A model generated the notes under the pieces. It saw nothing but the letters and a program-made list of their open reading frames with translations, ran no database searches and was not told the origin of the DNA. From Pseudobutyrivibrio sp. MD2005 (lineage in GTDB: Bacteria > Bacillota > Clostridia > Lachnospirales > Lachnospiraceae), in contig NZ_JHXE01000008.1 in assembly GCF_000621865.1 (NCBI RefSeq), forward strand, positions 1-64,000: 64,000 nucleotides of DNA. The letters are read 5' to 3'. This document shows positions 1-8,647 of the stretch, in pieces. The position numbers were made by a program, and so were the translations under genes. The first letter of the stretch is position 1. Every line of letters starts with the position of its first letter.

Positions 1-350
1 AGCACCGCCTCGTTTCCTTGTACGGTGGTTACTCCTTTCGGAGCGTTTCACACAGACCTCCCTAGGTACCACACGTTTCTTCCTCTCCATCTATCTGCCT
101 CATTTATCATGCATGATTCCGTGTAGTTATTGGGCTTCGACTTGTGATGCAGCCTTACCCTCATGCATAACCTCGTATGAGATTTCTGTACGTCAGACCG
201 GAGATTTGCCCGTGGGTTAGTATGTTCCCCACATCCAGCTTCCTTCAGATTCCACCTCGCGGCGGACACCCTTGCCTTCGGCTATATCCTTCCCACTACC
301 GGGTGGATTCGGGACTTGAACCCGTTAGAAACGTGCGCCGCTAGGCGCAC
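1..350 (-). mobile_element. Group II intron (IIC-like), 5' ribozyme part only
   Basis: On the minus strand the element begins at 350 with GTGCGCC, the expected 5' end of a bacterial group II intron. Within it are blocks I recognise from IIC ribozymes: AAGGGTGTCC (264-273), GGAATCTGAAGGAAGCT (237-253), and further in a GCAGATAGATGGAGAG block (84-99) and GGGAGGTCTG (55-64). Only about 350 nt of the ribozyme (domain I onward) lies in the window; the reverse transcriptase/maturase ORF and 3' end, if present, are beyond base 1. The intron sits 7 nt past a terminator stem, the classic IIC homing position. The family call comes from remembered conserved blocks, not from a covariance search. Confidence 0.85.
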
Positions 351-356
351 ATCAAA

Positions 357-386
357 GAGCCATTAGCAAATACATGCCAATGGCTC
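357..386 (-). terminator. Terminator stem of the ABC operon, T-tract cut by the intron
   Basis: GAGCCATT (minus strand, 386-379) pairs perfectly with AATGGCTC (364-357) across a 14-nt loop, four bases after the ATPase stop. The tail is only TTTGAT before the intron 5' end at 350, so the element inserted within or just after the U-tract of a rho-independent terminator. Confidence 0.75.
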
Positions 387-390
387 CAAA

Positions 391-1188
391 CTACTTAGAC
401 AATATTTCTGTATCATTGGTAAATTCTGTACCAGATACCTCTTCAAATTTGTGTAGCAAATCCTCAATAGTAAGATTTTTCTTTTCTTCTCCGCTGATAT
501 TGAGGATTACTCTGCCTTCATTCATCATGATAAGGCGATTTCCATATGTGATAGCATCACGCATATTATGTGTGACCATCATCGCTGTAAGACCATGCTC
601 TCTAATAAGCATATCTGTTATTTCTAAAACCTTTGATGCAGTCTTAGGATCAAGAGCCGCTGTATGTTCATCTAGTAAAAGTACCTTCGGTTTTTGGATT
701 GTAGCCATCAATAGAGTGAGGGCCTGGCGCTGACCTCCTGAAAGAAGACCAACCTTGGCTGTCAATCTATCTTCTAGACCTAAATCCAATTCTTTGAGCA
801 TTTCATGGTATTTCTCTCGCTCATCTCTTGTAACGCCCCAGCCTAATCCTCTGAACTTGCCACGTCTTGCAGCTAATGCCATATTCTCATCAATCTGCAT
901 ATTTGCAGCGGTTCCTGTCATTGGATCCTGAAATACTCTACCTAAATATTTTGCTCTTTTGTGTTCTGGAAGACCTGTAACATCTACTCCATCAATTGAA
1001 ATAGTACCTGCATCTACTGGCCAAACACCTGCTACTGCATTGAGGAATGTGGATTTACCTGCACCGTTTCCACCGATTACAGTACAAAACTCTCCATCCT
1101 CCAAGTACAAAGAAGCACCGTTTAAAGCAACTTTTTCATTAATTGTACCTGGATTAAATGTTTTACGTAATTTATTTGCATTTAACAC
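391..1188 (-). CDS. ABC transporter ATP-binding protein (TrpZ-like)
   Basis: Cytoplasmic ATPase of a small-molecule ABC importer, 265 aa. Walker A GGNGAGKST is at residues 39-47, the signature LSGGQ at 149-153, and Walker B ends in LLDE at about 171-174. It is the last gene of a three-gene operon (binding protein, permease, ATPase); its start overlaps the permease stop by one base, so translation is probably coupled. The partner binding protein belongs to the ABC_sub_bind family, which in streptococci (TrpXYZ) handles tryptophan or tyrosine. The substrate here is not shown by the sequence. Confidence 0.9.
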   Translation of the reverse strand: MLNANKLRKTFNPGTINEKVALNGASLYLEDGEFCTVIGGNGAGKSTFLNAVAGVWPVDAGTISIDGVDVTGLPEHKRAKYLGRVFQDPMTGTAANMQIDENMALAARRGKFRGLGWGVTRDEREKYHEMLKELDLGLEDRLTAKVGLLSGGQRQALTLLMATIQKPKVLLLDEHTAALDPKTASKVLEITDMLIREHGLTAMMVTHNMRDAITYGNRLIMMNEGRVILNISGEEKKNLTIEDLLHKFEEVSGTEFTNDTEILSK

Positions 1189-2111
1189 TATCTTCTTCCT
1201 CCTCTTCTTGCAGCCTTTCTAAATGAGCTGTTCATTTGACCTTTCAAGTAAGGAACAGCGAGGAAGATTGCTACTATAATAGCTGTAAATAGCTTCATAT
1301 CGTTTGCTGGCATCTTGAGCCATAATACGATTGCGATAAATATGTAGTAAAGAATTCCACCTACAATTACAAATCCTAGCGAAAGCCAGAATGCACTCTT
1401 TTTTCTAAAGAATGTATTACACAAAACATCGCCAATAATAATTGATGCAAGACCGATTACAATGGCACCTCTACCCATATTTACATCTGCATATCCATTG
1501 AACTGAGCAAATAATGCTCCAGCAAATGCAACTAACGCATTAGAGATAACAAGTCCCAAGGCTTTCATAACATTTACATTAATACCTTGTGCCTTTGTCA
1601 TTGCAGGATTTGTTCCTGTAGCACGTAAAGCAGAACCCATCTCTGTTCCAAAGAACCAGTACATGATTGCGATGATAATTACTGCAATAACAAGTACTGT
1701 AATAAGTGCGTCTGTCTTGTATCTAAGAGAAATAGCCAAATTGTATTTATCAACTGGAATTGATGTATTTGGCTGATTTTTAGCTATTCTCAGATTTATT
1801 GAATATAACGCTAATTGGGTTAGTATTCCTGCAAGAATATCTGGTATACCAAGAACCGTATGCAAAAATCCAGTAATAAATCCAGCTAAAGCTCCTGAAA
1901 TAAAAGCTAATACAAGGGCTAAAACCCATGAGTGTCCAGATATTATCACCATAGCTGCAACAGCGCCGCCAGTAGCAAATGATCCGTCTACAGACAAATC
2001 TGCAAAGTTTAATAATTTAAATGTAATAAAGATGCCTAGTGCCATTATTCCGTATATTATACCCTGTGCCACTGTACCAGGCATTCCCGCTATTAATGTT
2101 TCGATTCCCAT
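1188..2111 (-). CDS. ABC transporter permease (TrpY-like, BPD_transp_2 family)
   Basis: Hydrophobic protein of 307 aa with about eight to nine predicted membrane segments, of the LivH/RbsC-like permease superfamily. It forms the membrane channel for the neighbouring ATPase and lipoprotein. The start at 2111 is chosen because TTGGAG lies 6 nt upstream; the longer TTG start at 2123 lies inside that ribosome binding site. The gene follows the binding protein gene after a 70-nt gap that holds a strong stem-loop. Confidence 0.88.
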   Translation of the reverse strand: MGIETLIAGMPGTVAQGIIYGIMALGIFITFKLLNFADLSVDGSFATGGAVAAMVIISGHSWVLALVLAFISGALAGFITGFLHTVLGIPDILAGILTQLALYSINLRIAKNQPNTSIPVDKYNLAISLRYKTDALITVLVIAVIIIAIMYWFFGTEMGSALRATGTNPAMTKAQGINVNVMKALGLVISNALVAFAGALFAQFNGYADVNMGRGAIVIGLASIIIGDVLCNTFFRKKSAFWLSLGFVIVGGILYYIFIAIVLWLKMPANDMKLFTAIIVAIFLAVPYLKGQMNSSFRKAARRGGRR

Positions 2112-2126
2112 TTTTAACTCCAAAGA

Positions 2127-2151
2127 GCAAGGTCAAAATATCTGACCTTGC
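2127..2151 (-). promoter_or_regulatory. Intercistronic stem-loop after the binding protein gene
   Basis: GCAAGGTCA (minus strand) pairs perfectly over 9 bp with TGACCTTGC across a 7-nt loop. It lies between the binding-protein stop and the permease ribosome binding site. Such hairpins commonly stabilise the upstream mRNA or attenuate the downstream genes, which fits the usual excess of binding protein; the function here is inferred. Confidence 0.6.
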
Positions 2152-2181
2152 CCCAAAATAATTTTATTTTGTTGCTAAATC

Positions 2182-3219
2182 TTATTCTTCAGCATTTTCT
2201 TCCATATCAATTGCTTTGTAATCATCTGGAAGTGTGATACCGAGCTCCTCAGCTATTACAGGATTGTATTCCTTAGTGAACTCTGGAGCATACTCGATTT
2301 CATATGTTGCAGGATCCTTGCCGTTTACAAGAATTTCGTATGCCATAAGACCTGCTGAATATCCGATGTCGTAGTATGAAATTGATAATGTTGCAAGACC
2401 ACAACCTTTACAGATTCCTTCCTCACCAGCGATGATTGGAACACCTGCTGTTAATGCAACATTGTTGATTGTCTCTGCACAGCTTGCTGCAACGTTATCT
2501 GTTGGTACATATAAAACATCGCTTGCTCCACATGCTGACTGTACTACAGTAGCTACATCTGCTGAATCTGAGAATGTGTAAGCTGTAACAGTGTATCCAT
2601 ATCCCTCAAGATATTCTGTAATCTGATTTGCCTGATATAATGAGTTATCCTCACCTGAGCAGTAGATGATACCTACCTCTTTTGCATCAGGGAAAAGCTC
2701 GTTGAGCATTTCTGCCTGGCCATCAAGTGGTGCTAAATCAGATGTACCTGTTACATTCATTCCTGTTGTTCCATCCCAGTCCTTGATTCCAAGTGCTGTG
2801 CCATAATCTGTAATAGATGTTGCAACGATTGGAATAGAATTTGTAGCTGTAGCACTTGCCTGCATAGCTGGTGTAGCATTTGCCATAATTAAATCTACAT
2901 TATCTGATACAAATGATGTAGCGATTGTTGCGCAAGTAGCTGTATCACCAGATGCATTCTGTACGTTGATTTCTACCTGATCACCAAGCTTATCCTTTAA
3001 TGCATCAGAAAAGCCTTCTGTTGCTGTATCAAGTGCTGGATGCTGTACCAGCTGAAGTACTCCTACATTATATGTCTGATTAGCATCTTTCTCTGTAGAT
3101 TCTGCTGTCTGAGCAGTTGAGGATTCTGCTTCTTTCTTAGCTGCTGCGTCTGTTCCACAACCTACCATACTAAGAGCCAATGCCGATGCCAAAACTGTTG
3201 CCAGAATTTTCTTCTTCAT
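2182..3219 (-). CDS. ABC transporter substrate-binding lipoprotein (TrpX-like)
   Basis: Extracytoplasmic binding protein of 345 aa in the ABC_sub_bind family. The N-terminus MKKKILATVL begins a lipoprotein signal with the acceptor Cys at residue 21 (SMVGC), followed by a Thr/Ser/Glu-rich linker and a two-lobed domain. The start at 3219 has AGGAGGGG 7 nt upstream; a longer TTG frame from 3282 begins inside the promoter and is rejected. First gene of the operon. Relatives carry aromatic amino acids or remain uncharacterised, so the ligand is unknown. Confidence 0.88.
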   Translation of the reverse strand: MKKKILATVLASALALSMVGCGTDAAAKKEAESSTAQTAESTEKDANQTYNVGVLQLVQHPALDTATEGFSDALKDKLGDQVEINVQNASGDTATCATIATSFVSDNVDLIMANATPAMQASATATNSIPIVATSITDYGTALGIKDWDGTTGMNVTGTSDLAPLDGQAEMLNELFPDAKEVGIIYCSGEDNSLYQANQITEYLEGYGYTVTAYTFSDSADVATVVQSACGASDVLYVPTDNVAASCAETINNVALTAGVPIIAGEEGICKGCGLATLSISYYDIGYSAGLMAYEILVNGKDPATYEIEYAPEFTKEYNPVIAEELGITLPDDYKAIDMEENAEE

Positions 3220-3253
3220 GTTTTTCCCCTCCTGATTTATATTCTTTTGTGAT

Positions 3254-3282
3254 ACTTTAGCACTTTTAATCGCTAAAGTCAA
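3254..3282 (-). promoter_or_regulatory. Promoter with overlapping inverted-repeat operator
   Basis: On the minus strand TTGACT (3282-3277), a 17-nt spacer and TAAAGT (3259-3254) form a plausible sigma-A promoter for the ABC operon. A perfect 8-bp inverted repeat, ACTTTAGC (3254-3261) and GCTAAAGT (3272-3279) with a 10-nt spacer, spans the -35 to -10 region, as expected for a repressor site. The regulator is unknown. Confidence 0.5.
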
Positions 3283-3385
3283 TATATCTTATTTTCTGAA
3301 CAAGAGCAAAAATTTTATTTTGATATAAGATTACTGGTTGCTGGATTTTATCAATAACAAGGCCTGGGATTATTAATCCACATTT

Positions 3386-3412
3386 TAAAAAATGGGCTAC
3401 TAGAGCCCATTT
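3386..3412 (-). terminator. Rho-independent terminator of the SDR gene
   Basis: AATGGGCT and AGCCCATT (3404-3411 and 3391-3398) form an 8-bp stem directly after the stop codon, followed on the minus strand by a run of six T. Confidence 0.85.
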
Positions 3413-3415
3413 AAT

Positions 3416-4195
3416 TTACATGCATGTATATCCACCATCTACTGGAAGAATTACACCATTTACATATGTACTTGCTGGAGACGCCAAGAAAATGGCTGCA
3501 GAATCCAATTCACCTTCCTTGCCATATCTATTAAGCGGAATCATTGTCTTAGCATATTGCTGGAAAAACTCACTGTCTAGTGTTTCCTTTGTAAGTGGAG
3601 TTTCAAAATAGCCCGGACAAATAGCATTTACCGTAATGCCTTTATTGCCCCATTCAGCCGCCAAGGCTCTTGTAAGATTAACTACACCCCCCTTTGCAGC
3701 GTGATAAGCTGCCGCTGGCGCAATATTATTTCCTACCAAGCCATACATTGAAGATATGTTTATAATTCGACCATATCCAGCCGGAATCATTGCCTTTTTA
3801 GCAATTGCTCTTGCCATCTTAAAGCTGCCGGTGAGATCTATAGCAACTTCGCCTTCAAACTGTGAATCTTGAACATCCTCTGCAGGTGTTGCACCAGAAC
3901 CAGTTCCTGCATTATTGATTAAGATATCAATTCTGCCAAATTCTTTTAACACTGTATCAACCGTTGCATTAACTCTATCAGTGTCAATGATATCACATGG
4001 TACACCTATAGCTTTTACACCAAATTCTTTTTCAATTTCAGAAGCAACTTCTTCAATAAGATTTTGGCGTCTTGCCACTGCAACAATGTTGCAGCCCTGC
4101 GATGCCAATGCTTTCGCCATCTGCACCCCGAGACCAGAAGAGCAGCCCGTTACAAGAGCGACTTGTCCTGTTAAATCAAAATACTTTCTTTCCAT
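3416..4195 (-). CDS. Short-chain dehydrogenase/reductase (SDR family)
   Basis: NAD(P)-dependent oxidoreductase of 259 aa, the standard classical-SDR length. The nucleotide-binding motif TGCSSGLG is at residues 16-23, NNAG at 94-97, and the catalytic Tyr164 and Lys168 in YHAAK. The C-terminal PVDGGYT segment is typical of gluconate 5-dehydrogenase and 3-oxoacyl-ACP reductase-like members. The gene is monocistronic, with its own terminator and an AGGAGG site upstream of the start. The substrate cannot be told from sequence; gluconate 5-dehydrogenase-like is the best guess. Confidence 0.85.
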   Translation of the reverse strand: MERKYFDLTGQVALVTGCSSGLGVQMAKALASQGCNIVAVARRQNLIEEVASEIEKEFGVKAIGVPCDIIDTDRVNATVDTVLKEFGRIDILINNAGTGSGATPAEDVQDSQFEGEVAIDLTGSFKMARAIAKKAMIPAGYGRIINISSMYGLVGNNIAPAAAYHAAKGGVVNLTRALAAEWGNKGITVNAICPGYFETPLTKETLDSEFFQQYAKTMIPLNRYGKEGELDSAAIFLASPASTYVNGVILPVDGGYTCM

Positions 4196-4321
4196 AATAC
4201 AACTTCCTCCTTTAATTTGAGGTTATTGTATCAGATTATGATTATTAATGTAAGCATTGTTGTTGCAATTTTATATTAATTTTACACTTTTCTGACAATT
4301 AGTTTGTTAATTATCAAACTT

Positions 4322-5686
4322 TTACAGATGATATATTTGTGCCCCGTTAAATTTATTATCAAGCTTCTTGCAACATGAATAAAATCCAGGTATTAAGAAG
4401 AAGACTGCAAATAGCCAAGCAACTGGACTTGCCCAAATTGCACCGGCATATCCAATCATAGGAACAAATGTAAACGCCACAAGAATTCTGGCGATCATTT
4501 CCATTACTCCCGAATATATTGCGAATGTCGAAAATCCCATACCTTGTATAGCGAACCTAAAAATATTTACTGCAGCAAGCAAAGTATAAGTCACTGCATT
4601 TGCCAACAGAAATTGCATAGCCTGGTCTATAACAATACTTGTGGAAGTGAATAAATGTAAAATATACCTGCCCGAGAAAAACAAAACCACTAATATCACT
4701 ACCGCATAAATTGTGCCTAATAACTGAGCAACCCAGGTACCTTTTATTACTCGAGGTATATTCTTAGCACCCACATTCTGGCCTGCATAAGTAGCCATGG
4801 TGCCTCCAAGAGCGTCAAATGGACAAACCACAAACATTGAAACCTTTGAGCCAGCAGTCATTGACGCGACGGCCACAGTTCCAAGCCCATTTACTGCTGT
4901 TTGTAGTATTACTGATCCTATAGCTGTTACAGAATACTGTAAACCAAAAGGAATGCCCATAGATATCAAGACCTGACTATGATGCTTGCCAAGCTTACAG
5001 TCTTCCTTTGTTAATTTGAGGATAGGGAATTTCTTTTTCATGTAAATCAAGCAGCTCATACCTGCTATTAACTGAGATAGCACTGTTGCTAAAGCTGGTC
5101 CGTTAACGCTCATTCCCAACACTATAATAAACACTATATCTAAAACTATATTTATGCCCGCTGCCATAATCAGGAAATATGTAGGCGTTTTACTATCGCC
5201 AAGAGAACGCATTATACCGGCTGTTAAATTGTATAAAAACGTTACTGGTATTCCTAAAAATATAATAGATATATAAGAGTAAGCCAAATCAATAATGTCT
5301 TCTGGTGTACGCATTATAGCCAATATCTGATAGCAAAATATACCGACTATAATAGTAAGCGCTACTGAAAATATTGCAGATAAAACTATTGAATTACCAA
5401 CAAATTTTCGCATTGAATCATATGATTCAGCACCAAAACGTTGAGCTACCGGAATTGCAAACCCAGAACATATTCCCATGCAGAATCCATTAATCAAAAA
5501 GTTAATAGATCCGGTTGAACCTACCGCTGCCAGTGCATTATCACCAAGTGTTTGCCCAACTATTATTGTATCCACCAAGTTATACATCTGTTGAAATAAT
5601 AATCCTGCTAGCATAGGAACTGAAAACCCTAATATTAATGTCAAAGGGTTGCCTTCTGTCATTTTTCTTGTTGAATCTGATGCCAT
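4322..5686 (-). CDS. MATE family multidrug/cation exporter
   Basis: Inner-membrane antiporter of 454 aa with about twelve membrane segments in two similar halves, the usual MATE length. The N-terminal motif MTEGNPLTLILGFSVPML and the QQMYNLVDTIIVGQ segment are typical of the DinF/NorM-like Firmicute branch. It probably exports cationic drugs or metabolites using a sodium or proton gradient. It stands alone between the SDR gene and the ribosomal operon. A second MATE gene lies at 23758-25128. Confidence 0.9.
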   Translation of the reverse strand: MASDSTRKMTEGNPLTLILGFSVPMLAGLLFQQMYNLVDTIIVGQTLGDNALAAVGSTGSINFLINGFCMGICSGFAIPVAQRFGAESYDSMRKFVGNSIVLSAIFSVALTIIVGIFCYQILAIMRTPEDIIDLAYSYISIIFLGIPVTFLYNLTAGIMRSLGDSKTPTYFLIMAAGINIVLDIVFIIVLGMSVNGPALATVLSQLIAGMSCLIYMKKKFPILKLTKEDCKLGKHHSQVLISMGIPFGLQYSVTAIGSVILQTAVNGLGTVAVASMTAGSKVSMFVVCPFDALGGTMATYAGQNVGAKNIPRVIKGTWVAQLLGTIYAVVILVVLFFSGRYILHLFTSTSIVIDQAMQFLLANAVTYTLLAAVNIFRFAIQGMGFSTFAIYSGVMEMIARILVAFTFVPMIGYAGAIWASPVAWLFAVFFLIPGFYSCCKKLDNKFNGAQIYHL

Positions 5687-5785
5687 TAGTTATCCTCTCA
5701 TAGTATTCTTATTTCTTTCTCTTATATTTGTATAATACACTTCTAAACTATTTTAGGAAACATTAAAATTAGTGTTTGTCATTTA

Positions 5786-5819
5786 AAACAAAATAATCCC
5801 AGGACATATGTCCTGGGAT
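5786..5819 (-). terminator. Terminator of the S10-spc-alpha operon
   Basis: A 24-base perfect palindrome at 5796-5819 (ATCCCAGGAC arms) lies 14 nt past the rplQ stop. On the minus strand it is followed by the T-rich stretch TATTTTGTTTT, a strong intrinsic terminator. Confidence 0.88.
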
Positions 5820-5833
5820 CTTGAAGGCATAAA

Positions 5834-6358
5834 TTATACTAACTCAAGAACTACTTCCATAGCAGCATCGCCCTTACGTGGTCCGATCTTAATGATACGT
5901 GTATAACCACCCTTGCGATCTACATACTTTGGAGCGATCTCATCGAATACGAAGTTTGCCATGTCAACCTTGTGTGTTTCGCTCTTCTTAGCACCCTTAA
6001 CTGTTGGTGTGTAAAGAACCTGCATCATCTGACGACGAGCGTGAAGTCTTGAAGGAGAATCCTTCTTGATCTTCTTATCTACTGTATCGTATACAGTAAC
6101 CTTCTTGCCATCAACAACTTCCTTAACTCTCTTACCATCTTTATCTTTACGAGCAACCTTAGCCTGTACTGTAACTTCTTCGAAGTTATCCTTTTCCTTG
6201 ATACCAAGTGTAATGATATGCTCAGCGATCTTCTTTACTTCCTTAGCCTTAGCCTCAGTTGTAACGATCTTACCATGGTGAAGAAGCTCTGTTACCTGAT
6301 TTCTTAAAAGAGCCTTTCTCTGAGATGATGTTCTGCTTAATTTTCTGTACTTTGCCAT
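5834..6358 (-). CDS. rplQ: 50S ribosomal protein L17 with internal insertion
   Basis: bL17 of the large subunit, near the peptide exit tunnel. The N-terminal half matches the family (KLSRTSSQRKALLRN, IVTTEAKAKE) and the second half resumes at RLHARRQ. Between them, about residues 53-103, lies a charged Lys/Asp-rich insertion that most L17 proteins lack, making it 174 aa instead of about 115-130. Last gene of the operon, separated from rpoA by a 135-nt spacer with a direct repeat. An AGGAGG site precedes the start. Confidence 0.96.
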   Translation of the reverse strand: MAKYRKLSRTSSQRKALLRNQVTELLHHGKIVTTEAKAKEVKKIAEHIITLGIKEKDNFEEVTVQAKVARKDKDGKRVKEVVDGKKVTVYDTVDKKIKKDSPSRLHARRQMMQVLYTPTVKGAKKSETHKVDMANFVFDEIAPKYVDRKGGYTRIIKIGPRKGDAAMEVVLELV

Positions 6359-6389
6359 TTTGCTTTCCTCCTAATAAACAAGCCATAGG

Positions 6390-6454
6390 TGCTCATCGGT
6401 CTTACCCTACAACCACGTGATGGAAAGTATACACGGAAATGCTCATCGGTCTTA
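6390..6454. repeat. Direct repeat of 15 bp between rpoA and rplQ
   Basis: TGCTCATCGGTCTTA occurs at 6390-6404 and again at 6440-6454, exactly 50 bp apart, in the only spacer longer than 100 nt between the last two operon genes. In the mRNA it reads TAAGACCGATGAGCA. The role is unknown. Confidence 0.7.
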
Positions 6455-6493
6455 TTTTCCCTGCATTATTTCCTGTTACTTTATAGCTAGGAA

Positions 6494-7453
6494 TTAGTCC
6501 TCAATCATTCTGAGTGAAAGACCAAGTTCCTGAAGCTTCTGCTCTACTTCTTCCATAGACTTGCGACCAAGGTTACGAACCTTCATCATGTCATCCGGTG
6601 ACTTGTCGCAAAGCTCTGCTACTGTGTTGATACCAGCTCTCTTTAAGCAGTTGTATGAACGAACTGAAAGCTCAAGCTCATCAATGCTCATTTCAAGAGT
6701 CTTTCCTGTTGTATCATCAGGCTTATCAGCGATAACGCTAAGATCCTGAGCAGCATCTGAAAGATTAACAAATAAATTCAAATGTTCGCTGAGTACCTTT
6801 GCAGCCATAGAAACAGCCTCATCTGGACCCATTGTACCATTTGTATATACATCAAGTGTAAGCTTGTCATAATCTGTAACCTGGCCTACACGTGTGTCTT
6901 CTACAGTCATATTTACACGCTCAACTGGTGTGTAGATAGAATCAACTGCAATCTTACCGATTGGAGTATCTGGAGTCTTATTCTTATCTGCTGAGATGTA
7001 ACCACGATTCTTTGTGATTGTAAGTTCCATATATAACTTGCAATCATTACCACCATTAAGGTGAGCAATAACAAGATCTGGATTAATAATCTCGATATCA
7101 GAATCAACCTGAATATCAGCAGCAGTAACTACTCCCTCGCCCTCGAACTCGATATAAGCAGTCTTTGGCTCATCAGAAGAACTATTATTTCTAATAGCAA
7201 GCTCCTTGATGTTCATAACGATTTCAGTAACATCTTCCTTTACTCCAGGAATAGCACTAAACTCATGAAGTACGCCTTCAATCTTTATCTGGCTAACTGC
7301 AGCACCTGGCAGAGACGAAAGCATAATTCTACGAAGAGAATTACCAAGTGTTATACCGTAACCTCTCTCAAGAGGTTCTACAACGAATCTGCCGTATTTT
7401 TTGTCCTCAGAAATCTCTACGATTTCAATATTTGGGTTTTCAAAATTTAACAC
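6494..7453 (-). CDS. rpoA: RNA polymerase alpha subunit
   Basis: Scaffold subunit that dimerises to assemble beta and beta-prime and contacts upstream promoter DNA. 319 aa, usual length. The N-terminal domain (about 1-230) has the conserved [20 protein letters not shown] block at about 28-47. After a linker, the C-terminal domain (about 250-319) carries the helix-hairpin-helix block [14 protein letters not shown] used for UP elements. Two hairpins stand between rpsD and this gene, so it may be expressed partly independently of the upstream ribosomal genes. Confidence 0.98.
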   Translation of the reverse strand: MLNFENPNIEIVEISEDKKYGRFVVEPLERGYGITLGNSLRRIMLSSLPGAAVSQIKIEGVLHEFSAIPGVKEDVTEIVMNIKELAIRNNSSSDEPKTAYIEFEGEGVVTAADIQVDSDIEIINPDLVIAHLNGGNDCKLYMELTITKNRGYISADKNKTPDTPIGKIAVDSIYTPVERVNMTVEDTRVGQVTDYDKLTLDVYTNGTMGPDEAVSMAAKVLSEHLNLFVNLSDAAQDLSVIADKPDDTTGKTLEMSIDELELSVRSYNCLKRAGINTVAELCDKSPDDMMKVRNLGRKSMEEVEQKLQELGLSLRMIED

Positions 7454-7485
7454 TACATTGCCTCCTTAATATAATGTAATAGACT

Positions 7486-7515
7486 CTAAAAAACAGAATA
7501 TTAAAAAATATTCTG
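7486..7515 (-). terminator. Intrinsic terminator/attenuator in front of rpoA
   Basis: CAGAATATT pairs perfectly with AATATTCTG (7515-7507 and 7502-7494) across a TTTT loop and is followed on the minus strand by six T (7493-7488). The stem is AU-rich, so termination is probably partial. Confidence 0.6.
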
Positions 7516-7554
7516 CAAATTGCTCATTGTCGCATAGTAAAATTGTAACAAATC

Positions 7555-7584
7555 GCACTTATACAAGCAAGCTTGTATAAGTGC
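7555..7584. promoter_or_regulatory. Perfect inverted repeat between rpsD and rpoA
   Basis: GCACTTATACAAGC (7555-7568) and GCTTGTATAAGTGC (7571-7584) are perfect 14-bp inverted copies separated by 2 nt. It lies 26 nt past the rpsD stop. The plus strand has TTTTT after the stem and the minus strand a weaker T-rich tail, so it may be a weak attenuator or an RNase processing/stabilising hairpin. Confidence 0.6.
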
Positions 7585-7610
7585 TTTTTGTAAACATTCA
7601 CTAAAATTTA

Positions 7611-8204
7611 TTATTTTGAATATAACTCGACGATAAGCATCTCGTCTACAGGAACATCAATCTGCTCTCTATTAGGAAGCTCCTTAACTGTACCCTTAAG
7701 GCTCTCAGCGTCAACCTCAACCCACTCAGGAGTTGTTCTACCAGCTGTAACCTCTGTAATATCCTTAAATCTCTGAAGGCTCTTTGACTTCTCACGAACC
7801 TCGATAACGTCTCCAGCCTTTACAAGGTATGAAGGAACGTTAACTGGCTTACCGTTTACAAGGAACATCTTGTGATCAACAACCTGACGTGCCTCTCTTC
7901 TTGTACGAGCAAATCCCATACGGAATACTACGTTATCAAGACGGCTCTCAAGCATTGTCATAAGGTTTTCACCTGTCATACCCTTCTGACGGTCTGCCTT
8001 CTCATAGTAATTACGGAAAGGCTTTTCAAGTACGCCATAGATGAACTTAGCCTTCTGCTTCTCCTGAAGCTGAAGAGCGTACTCAGACTTCTTTCCTCTT
8101 CCTCTATTTTTTTGTCTGTGTGACTTCTTATCATATCCTAAAAATGTAGGATCTAAATCAAGAGATCTACATCTTTTAAGAACTGGTGTCTTATTAACTG
8201 CCAT
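7611..8204 (-). CDS. rpsD: 30S ribosomal protein S4
   Basis: uS4, a primary 16S rRNA binder that nucleates 30S assembly; 197 aa. The S4 RNA-binding domain is at about residues 90-155 ([20 protein letters not shown]). The N-terminal region lacks the zinc-binding cysteine cluster of some S4 paralogues. The gene sits in the alpha operon between rpsK and rpoA, as usual in Clostridia. S4 often autoregulates its own operon; no leader was identified here. Confidence 0.98.
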   Translation of the reverse strand: MAVNKTPVLKRCRSLDLDPTFLGYDKKSHRQKNRGRGKKSEYALQLQEKQKAKFIYGVLEKPFRNYYEKADRQKGMTGENLMTMLESRLDNVVFRMGFARTRREARQVVDHKMFLVNGKPVNVPSYLVKAGDVIEVREKSKSLQRFKDITEVTAGRTTPEWVEVDAESLKGTVKELPNREQIDVPVDEMLIVELYSK

Positions 8205-8220
8205 TAGATTTCCCTCCTAA

Positions 8221-8613
8221 TTAGACTCTTCTACGCTTTGGTGGACGACATCCGTTATGTGGAACTGGAGTAACATCCTTGATTGTAAGAACCTGAACGC
8301 CGTTTGCATCGATTGCTCTGATTGCAGCTTCACGTCCTGAACCTGGTCCCTTAACGAATACATCTACACTCTTTAAACCGTGAACTAATGCAGCCTTAAC
8401 TGCTGTCTCTGCTGCCATCTGTGCAGCATAAGGAGTAGATTTCCTTGAACCTCTAAATCCTAGACCACCAGCACTTGCCCATGAAAGAGCATTGCCCTGA
8501 GCATCAGTAATAGTTACGATAGTGTTATTGAAAGATGCCTGAACATGTACCTGTCCGTGTTCAACGTTTTTCTTTACACGCTTTTTTGTTGTCTTCTTTG
8601 CAACTTTAGCCAT
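8221..8613 (-). CDS. rpsK: 30S ribosomal protein S11
   Basis: uS11 of the 30S platform, 130 aa. The central block [16 protein letters not shown] and the C-terminal [12 protein letters not shown] tail are diagnostic. Located between rpsM and rpsD with short gaps, so co-transcribed. Confidence 0.98.
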   Translation of the reverse strand: MAKVAKKTTKKRVKKNVEHGQVHVQASFNNTIVTITDAQGNALSWASAGGLGFRGSRKSTPYAAQMAAETAVKAALVHGLKSVDVFVKGPGSGREAAIRAIDANGVQVLTIKDVTPVPHNGCRPPKRRRV

Positions 8614-8647
8614 AATTAAACTAACCTACTTTCTTTCTATAAAATAA

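Noticed and set aside
48-269. 73-codon frame across the intron region
   Set aside because: It lies within conserved group II ribozyme sequence and has no protein-like features.
300-330. tRNA T-arm-like GGGACTTGAACCC near the left edge
   Set aside because: No cloverleaf can be built; the sequence is explained by group II intron domain I.
3254-3279. CIRCE element (HrcA site)
   Set aside because: TTAGCACT resembles half a CIRCE site, but the spacing and second half do not fit TTAGCACTC-N9-GAGTGCTAA.
7061-7450. Plus-strand frames opposite rpoA and many ribosomal genes
   Set aside because: They are antisense shadows of well-conserved genes, with no ribosome binding sites or recognisable domains.
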